NCBI RefSeq assembly: GCF_007859865.1
Contig: NZ_SJPI01000003.1
Coordinates: 496,001 to 560,000, forward strand
Length of the DNA stretch: 64,000 bases
Direction of reading: 5' to 3'
Source of the DNA: Rubripirellula amarantea
Lineage (GTDB): Bacteria > Planctomycetota > Planctomycetia > Pirellulales > Pirellulaceae
Below are positions 8,460 to 18,588 of this stretch, piece by piece. Position numbers and translations under genes: made by a program. The notes under the pieces were generated by a model. It did no database searches, had not been told where the DNA came from, and saw only the letters and a program-made list of their open reading frames with translations. The number at the start of each line of letters is the position of its first letter. The stretch's first letter is position 1.

Positions 8460-9794
8460 TTAGAGCACGCCGTCTTTACGACCGGTACCCTGTTCCATCT
8501 TCTCTCGCAATTCTTTGCACGCATCCGCAGGGTTACTGCAAATCGAGCAGCTAACCTTACCGTCTTCGGTGGTGGTGCCATTAAGACCGCCACATGATCC
8601 GGCGATCGGTTTCTTGCCAAAGATCACACCTATGGCCATGCCGAACAACACAAGTGCAAATGCAACGGTCGTGATCGCGATCAGCACCCACAACGAGTTC
8701 CCCTCGGCTGCTTTTGCCGCAGGCTTTCCATCGGCAACTTGCTCGCTGGAATAACGACGGAACGTTCCCGTCCCAACGCGGCTAAACCCATCGCTTGTAC
8801 GGTTGATGAAAAAGGCATCGAGGTTTTCCGTGCTTGCTAAGTTCGGTCCAGCGTCAGGACCTAGAACATTCAGAGCAGTAGCCCATGCGTCAGCCTCCAT
8901 GCAGCTTTCGCGAACGATCGAGACCGATGCAAGACTATGCACAATCGGCCGAGAAGTACGAGGGTCGATCGTGTGTGAGTATCGTTTGCCGTCGATTTCG
9001 ACGTAATTGCGGTAGTCCCCCGACGTTGCCATCGAAGCGTCTCCGCCGGAACCGGTGGAGAGAGGGTAAGCGAGATCAACTTCATCAGCAGCCGCATCCG
9101 GAATCTGAATCCCAACCTTCCACCACTCGCCTGATTTGCTGCCGCTAGTCCTGACCTCACCACCGATCTCAACAAAACAATTTGCAACGCCGAGTTCGTT
9201 TAGCAATTCTACAACTCGGTCAACGCCATGACCTTTGGCAATCGCAGACAGATCGATCTGTACTTTCGGATGAGTCTTGCGAAGTCGAGGTGGATCAACA
9301 GTCACCTCTAGTTTCTCGTAGCCAACGAATTCTTGAAGTGACTTCAGCGTTTGATCACTGGGGACCTGGTTGCTGCGTGGAGCCGCGCCGAAATTCCACG
9401 CATCCACAATCGGGCCGACGGTAACGTCAAACGATCCGTCGGTCTTTCGAGACACTAGCTGGGCAAAAGCTACCACCTTGGCAACGTTTTGGCTGACGTC
9501 GAACCAATCAGTGGATTCGCTTTGATTGAACTGTGAGATCTGCGAGGACTTTAGGTAAGTCGACATCTCATCGTTCACGTCTCGCAATTCAGCATCAACG
9601 CTAAGCTGCAACTCTTCGACATCTACGTCATCGGGCTCGGCGTACAGCTTCACACTGTAGCGAGTGCCCATCGTTGGTCCGGACCAGCCGATTATCTCGC
9701 CGGCCCAAGCCTTCGCCAGCGTCAACTCGGTGAAGCCGACCTGCAACGTCACCAGCAACAAGCACAGCAGCGGCAACGATCGTTTGCGGGTCAT
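8460..9794 (-). CDS. apbE: ApbE FMN transferase fused to NqrM maturation factor
   Basis: 444-residue exported fusion protein. After a signal peptide come the ApbE domain motifs: GPTMGTRYSV, DGSFDVTVGPIVDAWNFG, DLSAIAKGHGVD, FVEIGGEVRTSG and SHTIDPRTSRP. ApbE transfers FMN from FAD onto a threonine of NqrB and NqrC on the periplasmic side. Residues about 368-392 form a membrane helix followed by a short Cys-rich tail (GSCGGL, SCSIC; Cys at about 401, 416, 419 and 426) that matches NqrM (DUF539), a small protein needed to mature Na+-NQR, probably in iron delivery to NqrDE. The predicted topology fits both roles: ApbE outside, NqrM tail in the cytoplasm. ATG at 9794 gives the signal peptide. It is the last gene of the nqr operon, 37 bp after nqrF. 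Confidence 0.9.
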   Translation of the reverse strand: MTRKRSLPLLCLLLVTLQVGFTELTLAKAWAGEIIGWSGPTMGTRYSVKLYAEPDDVDVEELQLSVDAELRDVNDEMSTYLKSSQISQFNQSESTDWFDVSQNVAKVVAFAQLVSRKTDGSFDVTVGPIVDAWNFGAAPRSNQVPSDQTLKSLQEFVGYEKLEVTVDPPRLRKTHPKVQIDLSAIAKGHGVDRVVELLNELGVANCFVEIGGEVRTSGSKSGEWWKVGIQIPDAAADEVDLAYPLSTGSGGDASMATSGDYRNYVEIDGKRYSHTIDPRTSRPIVHSLASVSIVRESCMEADAWATALNVLGPDAGPNLASTENLDAFFINRTSDGFSRVGTGTFRRYSSEQVADGKPAAKAAEGNSLWVLIAITTVAFALVLFGMAIGVIFGKKPIAGSCGGLNGTTTEDGKVSCSICSNPADACKELREKMEQGTGRKDGVL

Positions 9795-9831
9795 GACAGT
9801 AAGCCGAAGGGACGCTTTAAAAAGACAGAAA

Positions 9832-11055
9832 CTAGCCGCCGAAATCGTCGTAGGCAATGTTTTCGGGCTCGACACCCAAGTCATCAAGCATGCGGAAGAC
9901 CGCTTGATTCATCATTGGTGGGCCACAGATGTAGTACTCAATATCTTCGGGTGCTGGATGAGTGCTAAGGTAGTTTTCAAGCAAGACTTGGTGGATGAAA
10001 CCCTTGTACCCATCCCAATTGTCTTCGGGTGCAGGTTCCGAAAGAGCGATATTGAACTTGAAGTTAGGGAACTCACGTTCGATTTCACGGAAGTGATCGA
10101 CGTAGAACAGTTCTCGCTTGCTTCGTCCGCCGTACCAGTAAGAAACCTTGCGGTCGGTCTTACCACGTTTGAACAATTCGAAGATGTGACTGCGGAGCGG
10201 CGCCATACCAGCACCACCACCGATATAAACCATTTCCGCATCAGTGTCCTTGATAAAGAACTCACCGTACGGACCGCTGATTGTGGCTTTGTCACCAGGC
10301 TTCAAGCTGAAGATCCAGCTACTCATCTTTCCTGGCGGAGTACCTTCGGGTGCACGTGGTGGTGGCGATGCAACACGGATGTTGAGCATGATGATGCCCT
10401 TTTCACCCGGGTAATTAGCCATCGAATAGGCACGCACGACTGGTTCATCTACCTTCGAAACGTAACGCCAAATGTTGAACTTGTCCCAATCTTCGTGGAA
10501 ACGTTCTTCGATATCGAAGTCTTTGTAGTGAATCTCATGAGGAGGACATTCGATCTGAATGTATCCGCCAGCCTTGAAGTCAACTTCTTCGCCTTCAGGG
10601 AGCTTCAGCACGAACTCTTTGATGAAGGTCGCGACGTTGTTGTTGCTAAGAACTTCACATTCCCATTTCTTGGTGTCGAATGCTTCCGGTGGAACTTCGA
10701 CTTCCATGTCCGTTTTCACGGACACTTGGCAACTCAGACGCTCACCCTCAGCCGCTTCTTTTTTGTTGATGTGACCCTTTTCGGTTTCCAAAATGTCACC
10801 GCCACCCGAAAGCACCTTCACCTTGCACTGGGCGCAAGTACCACCACCGCCACACGCACTACTAACAAAGATACCCGCGTCGGCCAAAGCCCCAAGCAGT
10901 TTTCCACCGGCTGGCACTTCGACTTCTTTTTGATTGTTGATCATGATTTTGACAGGGCCCGAAGCCACAAGTTGGCTCTTGGCCGCCAAAATCACGCCAA
11001 CGAGGGCGAGCACCACGAAGGTGAACATGACAACGCCGAAAATTACGGTACTCAT
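9832..11055 (-). CDS. nqrF: Na+-translocating NADH:quinone reductase subunit F
   Basis: 407-residue NADH-oxidising subunit. An N-terminal membrane anchor (about residues 5-25) is followed by a 2Fe-2S ferredoxin domain with ligands in [12 protein letters not shown] and the fourth Cys in [11 protein letters not shown] binding is seen at RAYSMANYP, and NAD(P)H binding at [14 protein letters not shown] and [13 protein letters not shown]. Electrons pass from NADH via FAD and 2Fe-2S into the membrane subunits. Length and order match the family. Confidence 0.97.
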   Translation of the reverse strand: MSTVIFGVVMFTFVVLALVGVILAAKSQLVASGPVKIMINNQKEVEVPAGGKLLGALADAGIFVSSACGGGGTCAQCKVKVLSGGGDILETEKGHINKKEAAEGERLSCQVSVKTDMEVEVPPEAFDTKKWECEVLSNNNVATFIKEFVLKLPEGEEVDFKAGGYIQIECPPHEIHYKDFDIEERFHEDWDKFNIWRYVSKVDEPVVRAYSMANYPGEKGIIMLNIRVASPPPRAPEGTPPGKMSSWIFSLKPGDKATISGPYGEFFIKDTDAEMVYIGGGAGMAPLRSHIFELFKRGKTDRKVSYWYGGRSKRELFYVDHFREIEREFPNFKFNIALSEPAPEDNWDGYKGFIHQVLLENYLSTHPAPEDIEYYICGPPMMNQAVFRMLDDLGVEPENIAYDDFGG

Positions 11056-11097
11056 GAATCAATATCCGAACGGATCAAGTTGATGAAGGGGTTGGGT

Positions 11098-11733
11098 TTA
11101 AAGCTGGATGCCGCCGAACGACATGAACGCAAGAGCCATTAGGCCTACCGTGATGAACGTGATACCTAAACCGCGAAGAGGCGGTGGTACGTCACTGTAT
11201 TTCATCTTCTCGCGAATTCCCGCCAATGCAACGATCGCCAAAGCCCACCCGACGCCGCAGCCGAGGCCGTAGACGACGGATTCGCCAAAGTCATAGCTGC
11301 GTTCTTGCATGAATAGCGATCCGCCCAAGATGGCGCAGTTGACCGTGATCAACGGCAAGAAAATACCCAAAGCGTTGTAGAGCGGTGGGAAGAACTTATC
11401 GAGGATCATTTCGAGGATCTGAACCATTGCCGCAATCACGCCGATGAAGCTGATGAATCCGAGAAACGATAAATCAACCGTCGCGAAATCAATTTGGCTG
11501 GTAGGAACAACTCCGTTGAGCCAAGTCAGGGCACCCTTTTTGAGAACCCAGGTATTAAGCAATTGGTTCGCCGGAATCGTGATCCCTTCGATCACGATCA
11601 CTGCGATCCCCAAACCGAACGCCATTTTGACGTTCTTGCTGACGGCCAGGAACGTACACATGCCCAGGAAAAAGGCGAGTGCTAGGTTTTCAATGAAAAC
11701 CGCGTTCATGAAAATGTTGAAGTAGTTTTGCAT
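11098..11733 (-). CDS. nqrE: Na+-translocating NADH:quinone reductase subunit E
   Basis: 211-residue, six-helix membrane subunit of Na+-NQR. The two half-membrane cysteines that, with NqrD, hold an iron centre are visible in [14 protein letters not shown] and [11 protein letters not shown]. It is paralogous to NqrD, as in all Na+-NQR complexes. The gene is 42 bp upstream of nqrF. Confidence 0.96.
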   Translation of the reverse strand: MQNYFNIFMNAVFIENLALAFFLGMCTFLAVSKNVKMAFGLGIAVIVIEGITIPANQLLNTWVLKKGALTWLNGVVPTSQIDFATVDLSFLGFISFIGVIAAMVQILEMILDKFFPPLYNALGIFLPLITVNCAILGGSLFMQERSYDFGESVVYGLGCGVGWALAIVALAGIREKMKYSDVPPPLRGLGITFITVGLMALAFMSFGGIQL

Positions 11734-11751
11734 GGTTTTTGCTTTACTTGG

Positions 11752-12375
11752 TTACGCTTCTTCGATTTGTTCGGGTTTCCACGCACGAATTCCCCAGATC
11801 AAAAATCCGATCAGGAAGAAAGCACTTGGAGGCAAAAGCATCAAGTTGTTCGGGTTGTACCAACCACCGTTTCGATCGAGCCGTAGTATTTCGAAACCGA
11901 GGATCGAACCACTACCGAAAAACTCGCGGAAAACAGAAACGAACAACAACACTAGTCCGTAGCCGAGACCGTTTCCGATTCCGTCAAGGAAGCTAATGCC
12001 AGGTTTGTTTTTCATCGCGAAACCTTCGGCGCGGCCCATCACGATACAGTTGGTGATGATGAGACCAACGAACACCGACAATTGCTTGCTGATGTCGAAG
12101 AAGTAAGCCTTCAGCAACTGGTCGACCACAATCACCAACGAAGCAATCACCGTCATCTGAACGATGATTCGAATGCTGCTGGGGATGTACGATCGAATAG
12201 AACTGACAGCAAGGTTGCTGAACGCTGTCACCGCGATCACGGCCAATGCCATCACAATCGAAGTTTCAACTTTGGTTGTGACCGCCAACGCCGAACATAT
12301 CCCAAGGATTTGCAGAGCAATCGGGTTGCTATCGATCAGCGGATCGACAAGCACATCAATAGGTTTCTTTGCCAT
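11752..12375 (-). CDS. nqrD: Na+-translocating NADH:quinone reductase subunit D
   Basis: 207-residue integral membrane subunit paralogous to NqrE. The cysteines expected at the intramembrane iron site are in [14 protein letters not shown] and [15 protein letters not shown]. It lies 5 bp downstream of nqrC and 18 bp upstream of nqrE, within the operon. Confidence 0.96.
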   Translation of the reverse strand: MAKKPIDVLVDPLIDSNPIALQILGICSALAVTTKVETSIVMALAVIAVTAFSNLAVSSIRSYIPSSIRIIVQMTVIASLVIVVDQLLKAYFFDISKQLSVFVGLIITNCIVMGRAEGFAMKNKPGISFLDGIGNGLGYGLVLLFVSVFREFFGSGSILGFEILRLDRNGGWYNPNNLMLLPPSAFFLIGFLIWGIRAWKPEQIEEA

Positions 12376-12380
12376 TGCGA

Positions 12381-13253
12381 TTAGCCCTTTACGAGGCTTG
12401 AGTCAGAGGCTGGAACGGGAGTGGACGAAACCGCAGCCGAGCTATCAGCGTCGCTTTGAATTTCTTGTTTAAGTTTCTTTAGGAACGGACCATAGCCGTC
12501 ATCACTGGCCCAGTACTGAACCAAGTTGGTTACACCACGCGAAGTGATTGTTGCACCGGAAAGCCCATCGACGGCGTAAACATTGTCCGACGGGGCAGGG
12601 CCCTTGTAGACATACGCCGCTGGCTGGCCATCTTCGTTATAAAGCTTCAGGCCTTCCCACTGTGCTTTCCACGCTGGGTTGTCAACTTCGCCACCCAAAC
12701 CGGGTGTTTCCTTGTGCTGATAGAACGTGATCCCTTGGATCGTTTCCATGTCGCTTTTCAGAGCCAAGTATCCGTAAAGCGTTCCCCAAAGGCCTTTGCC
12801 ATAGATGGGCAACACAACCTGTTGAATCTTGTCACTATCAGGACGCTTAACGAAGAACACCTTCATCGTCCTGGGGCGAGACTCTTCGCCGGGCGTAAAG
12901 TCGCCGCCTTCAATCTTGACGTTCAAATCAGGATCTGAAATCGACTCGAGTAGATCCCAACTCTCGGGATCCATCTCGTCGTCGTAGGAACCATCTTCGA
13001 GGTTGACCAGTCGCTCGCTGACCCAGCCATAGAGCTCTTCGATCTGCTCAGGCTTCAAGCTCGACGCCGTTCGACCGTACTCACCAATCGCAAGACCGGC
13101 CGCATCAAGAATATTCTTCTGCTGGTCAAGCGTTTCATTTTCGGCTTGGATCGGACGCAGCGCTACCGCAGCAGCACTCACCACGAACGAGCAAACCAAA
13201 CATAGGACTGCCGCTACCAAGATGGTGCGGCCCGTTGAATCAGGCTGTTGCAT
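12381..13253 (-). CDS. nqrC: Na+-translocating NADH:quinone reductase subunit C
   Basis: 290-residue subunit with one N-terminal membrane helix (about residues 9-31) and a periplasmic FMN-binding domain. The covalent flavinylation motif is SGATITSRG, whose Thr receives FMN from ApbE. Its start overlaps the end of nqrB by 14 bp, consistent with translational coupling. The C-terminus has a Ser/Ala-rich tail not needed by the fold. Confidence 0.96.
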   Translation of the reverse strand: MQQPDSTGRTILVAAVLCLVCSFVVSAAAVALRPIQAENETLDQQKNILDAAGLAIGEYGRTASSLKPEQIEELYGWVSERLVNLEDGSYDDEMDPESWDLLESISDPDLNVKIEGGDFTPGEESRPRTMKVFFVKRPDSDKIQQVVLPIYGKGLWGTLYGYLALKSDMETIQGITFYQHKETPGLGGEVDNPAWKAQWEGLKLYNEDGQPAAYVYKGPAPSDNVYAVDGLSGATITSRGVTNLVQYWASDDGYGPFLKKLKQEIQSDADSSAAVSSTPVPASDSSLVKG

Positions 13254-14541
13254 AGCGAGCGGCCCTCCGACGAACGTTCAATTGGACGACACAATAATCA
13301 ATCAGCGGCGCGAACACGTTGCCGAACAAAATCGCCAACATGATCCCCTCGGGATAAGCAGGATTCACCACCCGTATCAACACGGTCATGAACCCGATCA
13401 AGCCACCGTATACCCATTTCCCAGCTTCAGTCATCGAAGCACTCACGGGGTCCGTGGCCATGAACACTAAGCCAAAGGCGAGCCCGCCAATGACCAAGTG
13501 CCAGTGAACGGGCACACTGAACATCGCGTTGCTTCCATCAGGCCCGCTTGAGTAAGTCAAAACCATAAGCGTGGACGTGATGGCGACGCCAGCGACAACG
13601 CCAGCCATGATTCGCCACGACCCAACGCCCGAGAAAATTAAGATCGCGGCACCGACAAGACAAAGCAGTGCACTGGTTTCCCCAATGCAGCCTTGAATGT
13701 TGCCTAAGAACGCATCCATCCAAGTGATGGAATCGTTCCAAATCGCTTTCTCGGCCATACCAACGCCGAGTGTATTTTCAATTGAGCTAAGCGAATCGGT
13801 TGCTTTCGTACCGTTTTCGGCAAGCGCCAACTTGCCCAGTGCAGTTGCCCCGCTGTAGCCATCGACTGCGGTCCAGACCCGATCACCGCTGATTTGTCCG
13901 GCGTAAGCAAAGTACAGAAACGCTCGTGAAGTCAGTGCTACGTTAAGGAAGTTACGCCCGGTACCTCCGAACACCTCCTTAGCCACAATGACACCAAATG
14001 AGATCCCCACTGCGACCTGCCACAGCGGAATCGACGCTGGCAGCGTTAGCGGAAACAACAAGCCGGTTACCAAGAACCCCTCGTTGATCTCATGCCCACG
14101 AAGCACGCTGAAGATCAATTCGATGTGGCCGCCCACAAACATGCAAACGATGTAAATCGGCAGGAAGTGAATCGCGCCAAGGACAAAGTTGTCTGCATGA
14201 TTGTTGGGGTCGTTTTCAAAGCCCAATGCATGGTGAATGGTGTAGTGCCAGTCTTGTGATGTCTGGACACCCACCTCGGCACCCTGTGCGATCGCGGTGT
14301 TGGCCAAATGGCCGACATTCCACATCCCAAAGAGGGTGACGGGAACGAGTGCCAAAACAACCGTGATCATCATTCGCTTCAGGTCGATCGCGTCGCGAAC
14401 GTGGGTTGCGCCATGAGTGACTTCACCCGGAGTATACAAGAACGTGTCTAACGCCTCGTACATCGGGTACGCCATCGAGAGCGGCCCGCCTTTAGCAAAG
14501 AGCGGATGAACCTTATCAAGTGCGGTTCGAAGTGCTTTCAT
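13240..14541 (-). CDS. nqrB: Na+-translocating NADH:quinone reductase subunit B
   Basis: 433-residue polytopic membrane subunit that forms the Na+ channel core and binds covalent FMN and riboflavin. The FMN-attachment threonine is in [12 protein letters not shown]. Other conserved segments include [28 protein letters not shown] and the [16 protein letters not shown] region near the C-terminus. It starts 13 bp after nqrA. Confidence 0.97.
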   Translation of the reverse strand: MKALRTALDKVHPLFAKGGPLSMAYPMYEALDTFLYTPGEVTHGATHVRDAIDLKRMMITVVLALVPVTLFGMWNVGHLANTAIAQGAEVGVQTSQDWHYTIHHALGFENDPNNHADNFVLGAIHFLPIYIVCMFVGGHIELIFSVLRGHEINEGFLVTGLLFPLTLPASIPLWQVAVGISFGVIVAKEVFGGTGRNFLNVALTSRAFLYFAYAGQISGDRVWTAVDGYSGATALGKLALAENGTKATDSLSSIENTLGVGMAEKAIWNDSITWMDAFLGNIQGCIGETSALLCLVGAAILIFSGVGSWRIMAGVVAGVAITSTLMVLTYSSGPDGSNAMFSVPVHWHLVIGGLAFGLVFMATDPVSASMTEAGKWVYGGLIGFMTVLIRVVNPAYPEGIMLAILFGNVFAPLIDYCVVQLNVRRRAARYATA

Positions 14542-14554
14542 CTGAGTCTAATCC

Positions 14555-15901
14555 TCAACCTTCTCGTTCGATGGTCGACAAGCTTTCGCGAAGCAGCGAG
14601 CTGTATTCGTATTTACCTGGGCACACAAACGTGCAAAGCCCAAGGTCTTCTTCTTCAAGTTCCAATACACCCAACATTTGAGCTTCGTCAGTGTCGCGAT
14701 AAATCAACGAACGAAGCAATTGGGTCGGCAAAATGTCCAATGGCACAACGCGTTCATAAGTGCCCATTGGCACCATGGCACGCTCACTACCGTGAGTCGT
14801 CGTGGTCATGTCGTACTTCTTACCCGGCATTCCTGCTGAGGCATAAATCCGAGTTAGCGAGTATTTATCAAACCCGGGCTTCTGCCATCCCAAGAACTCG
14901 CGTTCATTGCCTTCAGCAACTACCGAAATTTGTGTGTGATAGCGTCCTAAGTAATCAACCGGAGCCAGTGCCTTGCGACCACACAAAACGCTGCCGCTGA
15001 TCACACGAAGATTGCCTTGGGCGCTACATTCGCCGTCAGTCAATTGCGTGACACTTGCACCAATCCGAGTTTCGAGCAGGCGAGGCTGTGTGACCACGGG
15101 GCCAGCCAAGGAGATCACCCGGCGCGTATCAACCGTACCGGTCTGCAACAAAGACCCGAACGCACAAACGTCTTGGTAACCGATGTACCAAACGGTCTTC
15201 TTGGGGCTGACGGGGTCGAGCATATGAATATGCGTGCCAGGAAGTCCGGCCGGGTGAGGCCCGCCAAATGACTCAAGCTGCACACCGTTGATACTGCTGC
15301 CAGGAATTTCTGCCGAAGGCGATTTGCAGACAAAAACCTTGCCATCGGTCAGACGCGTTAGCATTTGCAAGCCGAGCGTGAACTGATCTTTACGATCGGC
15401 CATCACAATCGACGGGTCCGCAGCCAAAGGATTGGTATCAATCGCTTGGACAAAAATGGAGTGCGGCTTGCTACCTATCTTCGGGACCTTGCCGTAGGGC
15501 CGCGTTCGAAGCGATGTCCACAGCCCGCTGGCAATCAACGCCTCGGCGATCGAATCACCACTGACACCTAACGGGTCGACGCTGCGAATCGAATCGAACT
15601 CGACGCGATCGTCACCGTCGACGTTGATTTCGATCGACTCGAACTTGCGTTTGGCACCACGATTGACGGCCTCAACCGTTCCGCTCGCCGGAGCCGTAAA
15701 GATCACGCCTGGATTTTTCTTGTCTTCTAAGATCGGTTGGCCCAAGCGAACGCGATCACCGGGTGCCACCAACATCGTTGGCTTCATCCCAATGTAATCG
15801 TCCCCCACCAATGCCACCTTCGTGACAATACGGGCAGGTTCAATGTGCTGTTCCGGGCTACCGGAGATTGGAATATCCAATCCCTGTTTGATGGTCGTCA
15901 T
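14555..15901 (-). CDS. nqrA: Na+-translocating NADH:quinone reductase subunit A
   Basis: 448-residue peripheral subunit and first gene of the nqrABCDEF-apbE/nqrM operon. It begins [16 protein letters not shown], typical of NqrA, which sits on the cytoplasmic face near the quinone site and resembles RnfC without the iron-sulphur clusters. The start is clear although no strong Shine-Dalgarno is seen. A perfect CRP/FNR-like dyad lies about 70 bp upstream, suggesting the whole operon is under global energy or redox control. Confidence 0.96.
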   Translation of the reverse strand: MTTIKQGLDIPISGSPEQHIEPARIVTKVALVGDDYIGMKPTMLVAPGDRVRLGQPILEDKKNPGVIFTAPASGTVEAVNRGAKRKFESIEINVDGDDRVEFDSIRSVDPLGVSGDSIAEALIASGLWTSLRTRPYGKVPKIGSKPHSIFVQAIDTNPLAADPSIVMADRKDQFTLGLQMLTRLTDGKVFVCKSPSAEIPGSSINGVQLESFGGPHPAGLPGTHIHMLDPVSPKKTVWYIGYQDVCAFGSLLQTGTVDTRRVISLAGPVVTQPRLLETRIGASVTQLTDGECSAQGNLRVISGSVLCGRKALAPVDYLGRYHTQISVVAEGNEREFLGWQKPGFDKYSLTRIYASAGMPGKKYDMTTTTHGSERAMVPMGTYERVVPLDILPTQLLRSLIYRDTDEAQMLGVLELEEEDLGLCTFVCPGKYEYSSLLRESLSTIEREG

Positions 15902-15919
15902 CGGCTAACGGTTCTCACG

Positions 15920-15925
15920 ATTATT
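15920..15925 (-). promoter_or_regulatory. Possible -10 element of the nqr operon promoter
   Basis: On the minus strand AATAAT lies 19-24 bp before the nqrA start codon. It would place a transcription start near 15913, about 60 bp from the centre of the dyad at 15964-15981, the spacing of a class I CRP-activated promoter. No good -35 box is seen, as expected of an activator-dependent promoter. Tentative. Confidence 0.3.
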
Positions 15926-15963
15926 GACTTGTTCACCCAACCCCACCCACCGCGGAGGCCGGC

Positions 15964-15981
15964 TTGTGAAATTTTTCACAA
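15964..15981. promoter_or_regulatory. CRP/FNR-family operator-like dyad upstream of nqrA
   Basis: TTGTGAAATTTTTCACAA is a perfect dyad of 8-bp arms around 2 bp and contains TGTGA-N6-TCACA, the canonical CRP half-site arrangement. It sits 63-80 bp upstream of the nqrA start codon and about 540 bp from typA, so it most likely regulates nqrA. Confidence 0.6.
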
Positions 15982-16516
15982 AGTCAGTTTCGTTCGATGC
16001 CCGCGATCTGCAAAAGGAAAGCGGGCGACGGCGAAGAGCGGTGGAAAGCAGCGGGCGCGAATGCATCTTTCGCAAATAAGTTATCCAGCAAGCCAAGAAT
16101 GGCTAGCTAAATCGGCGAACCTTGCCACAAAACAGATCATGTCGATCCCGGGGAAGGCTCATCCACTTTTGGGAGTGCGAAAACACTGCCGCGTCGTTCG
16201 AGCTTGGGGAAGTGAAAAATATCGCATAGCGAGCCATTCGTCGCAACGGCACTGTGATTAATGATTTCAATAAACCTAGCTGCACTCGCTAACGTGAAAA
16301 CAGATACCACTAGTTGCCTTCAGCGGTGCGCCTAGCTGGATTGCAGAAAAGCGTCTCGACGTTGGCGATCGAACTAGGTCTTATAGCGATCCTGAAAATT
16401 CTGCAGCGTCCACGAATCATCCACAACCGCTGGGTTGATCGCGATGATTGAGCCTCTCACTCTCCTAAGGAGCGGCCATTTCCGGACGCGCACCACTCCT
16501 AAAGTGACTGATTCCC
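15982..16516. other. Intergenic region between divergent nqrA and typA
   Basis: About 535 bp with no credible coding region. Short ORFs in it lack ribosome binding sites and recognisable proteins. It must contain the typA promoter, but I cannot identify convincing -35/-10 boxes. A good Shine-Dalgarno-like TAAGGAG occurs near 16466 but is about 45 bp upstream of the typA start. Confidence 0.5.
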
Positions 16517-18328
16517 TTGCGCCGCGAAGACATTCGAAACATCGTTATCATTGCCCACGTCGACCATGGTAAAACCACCCTGGTTGACTGCCTGTTGCGC
16601 CAAAGTGGCCAGTATCGTGACAGTGAGCTTAAGGGCGAACGAATCCTCGACTCCAACGACCTCGAGCGTGAACGAGGCATCACGATCTTGGCCAAGAACA
16701 TCGCGATTCCTTATCGCGGCGTGAAGATCAACCTTATCGACACCCCCGGTCACGCGGACTTCGGTGGCGAAGTCGAACGCGTTGTGAAGATGGCTGACGG
16801 GTGCCTCGTCCTGGTTGATGCGGCGGAAGGCCCAATGCCTCAAACTCGCTTCGTGCTTGAAAAAGCTCTCGAAGCGGGAGTCCGTCCCATCATCGTCGTC
16901 AACAAGGTCGATCGTCCTGATGGACGCCCAACGGAAGCCCTCGATGAAGCGCTTGAGTTGCTGGCCGATCTCGGTGGTGAAGAGCAACTTGATCACGTCA
17001 AGTACGTCTACACCAGTGCGAAGGAAGGCTACGCCACCACGGACCCGACAACTCCGACCACGGACATGCGGCCGCTTCTCGACCTGTTCGTCGACGCACT
17101 GCCTGGTCCTGAAGTCGACATGGACGCTCCGCTGCAAATGATGGTCACGACGCTGGATTGGTCCGAGTACGTTGGCCGGATCGCCGTGGGACGCATCCAA
17201 GCTGGCACCATCGTGAACGGTTCAACCATCGACCTGCACACCAAGGACGGCCCGAAGAAACAAAAAATCACCGGTCTATTCACGTTCAACAACCTGGGAC
17301 GTGTGGCAACCGAACGGGCTTCAGCTGGCGACGTCGTTGCGGTGGAAGGCTTGCAGTCGGTTGAAATCGGAGACACCATTTCAGAGGTTGACGCAAACAA
17401 TGCTTTGCCTCGACTGAAGGTCGACGAACCGACCCTGGAAATGGTATTCAGCGTCAATACCTCACCGCTCGTCGGACGCGAAGGCAAGTATGTCACCACG
17501 CGTCAACTCAAGGCTCGCCTTGAAAAAGAACTCGAGCGGAATGTGGCTCTACGAGTTGAAATGGTTGAAGGTGCCGAAGCCTACGCCGTTAAAGGGCGAG
17601 GCGTTTTGCACTTGGCAATCTTGATTGAAACAATGCGACGCGAGGGCTTCGAATTAAGCGTGGGCAAGCCACGTGTGATCAACCGTGAAGTCAACGGAAA
17701 GATGCACGAACCCTTTGAAACGCTAGCCGTTGAAGTTCCAGCCGATGCAATGGGCCCAGTCATGGAACTTGTTGGTCATCGTCGTGGACAACTCGATTCG
17801 ATGTCACCGCGAGGCGAGTACATGTTGCTGAAGTTCTTTATCCCATCTCGCGGATTGATTGGACTTCGAACGCGCCTGCTTAACGCAACCCGCGGTACAG
17901 CGATCATCAATCACCGTTTCTCGGACTACCGTGAAATGGAAGGTGAAGTGCCACGTCGAAGTAACGGCGTATTGGTATCGATGGTATCAGGCAAGACGAT
18001 GCCGTTTGCAATGTTCGGCCTTCAAGACCGAAGCGAATTGCTAGTACCTGCAGGCACCGAAGTCTACGAAGGAATGATCGTCGGTGAAAACGTTCGCGAC
18101 AACGACCTAGTCGTCAATCCTTGTCGGGAAAAGCAATTGACCAACATGCGAGCCAGTGGCAGCGACGAGAACGTGATCCTAAAACCGCCGCGTGATATGT
18201 CACTTGAAGCGGCACTGGAATACATCGAAGAAGATGAACTTGTCGAAGTGACGCCAGAAAACATTCGCTTGCGAAAAATCTTGCTTAAAGAATCGGACCG
18301 GCGCCGAGTCAGTCGCAACGCTTCTTAA
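16517..18328 (+). CDS. typA: Translational GTPase TypA/BipA
   Basis: 603-residue ribosome-associated GTPase of the EF-G/LepA family, involved in ribosome assembly and stress or low-temperature growth. G-motifs: AHVDHGKTT (G1), ERERGIT (G2 region), DTPGHADF (G3) and NKVDRP (G4). These are followed by the domain-2 beta barrel, two EF-G-like alpha/beta domains and the TypA-specific C-terminal domain. The start is TTG at 16517, giving MRREDIRN, the usual N-terminus in this family. An in-frame TGA lies 12 bp upstream, so the gene cannot extend further, and no ATG is available. Confidence 0.95.
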   Translation: MRREDIRNIVIIAHVDHGKTTLVDCLLRQSGQYRDSELKGERILDSNDLERERGITILAKNIAIPYRGVKINLIDTPGHADFGGEVERVVKMADGCLVLVDAAEGPMPQTRFVLEKALEAGVRPIIVVNKVDRPDGRPTEALDEALELLADLGGEEQLDHVKYVYTSAKEGYATTDPTTPTTDMRPLLDLFVDALPGPEVDMDAPLQMMVTTLDWSEYVGRIAVGRIQAGTIVNGSTIDLHTKDGPKKQKITGLFTFNNLGRVATERASAGDVVAVEGLQSVEIGDTISEVDANNALPRLKVDEPTLEMVFSVNTSPLVGREGKYVTTRQLKARLEKELERNVALRVEMVEGAEAYAVKGRGVLHLAILIETMRREGFELSVGKPRVINREVNGKMHEPFETLAVEVPADAMGPVMELVGHRRGQLDSMSPRGEYMLLKFFIPSRGLIGLRTRLLNATRGTAIINHRFSDYREMEGEVPRRSNGVLVSMVSGKTMPFAMFGLQDRSELLVPAGTEVYEGMIVGENVRDNDLVVNPCREKQLTNMRASGSDENVILKPPRDMSLEAALEYIEEDELVEVTPENIRLRKILLKESDRRRVSRNAS

Positions 18329-18375
18329 TCAGCAGCGGTTCTGAAACAGGATTCGCACTGCACAGCGCTGCGTAA

Positions 18376-18396
18376 CGAAAGTCACGATGACTTTCG
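18376..18396. other. Hairpin downstream of typA
   Basis: CGAAAGTCA-CGA-TGACTTTCG is a perfect 9-bp stem with a 3-nt loop, 48 bp past the typA stop. It lacks a U-tract, so it is at most a weak or factor-assisted terminator or an RNA 3'-end stabiliser. Confidence 0.35.
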
Positions 18397-18508
18397 CCGT
18401 TGGCGTGAAGCCGCGATCACTTACTACGACTGAGCGTCACGAAGGCCGTGTGAGATCCTGGGGTCACAACCCCCACGTGCTCATGAAATCATTGTGCCCG
18501 CATAACTT

Positions 18509-18588
18509 TAGCGATTACGTAACTTAGCGATTATCTAATCCAGTGCATACGTAACCCAGCGATTACGTAACCCAGTGCCTCGATACCT
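18509..18588. repeat. 16-bp tandem repeat array (5 imperfect copies)
   Basis: Five consecutive 16-bp units modelled on CAGCGATTACGTAACC fill the space between typA and the convergent ACT-domain gene, running into that gene's stop codon. Units at 18509, 18525, 18541, 18557 and 18573 differ by several bases, and a weaker copy may precede them at 18493. The period is not a multiple of three and there are no spacers, so it is neither coding nor CRISPR-like. Confidence 0.75.

Noticed and set aside
9664-11142. 492-codon open frame on the plus strand across the apbE start and all of nqrF
   Set aside because: It is antisense to nqrF, whose protein is unmistakable. The long frame is a codon-usage shadow; its translation has no recognisable domain.
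18376-18396. Rho-independent terminator of typA
   Set aside because: The stem is perfect but no U-tract follows on either strand, so it is listed only as a hairpin.
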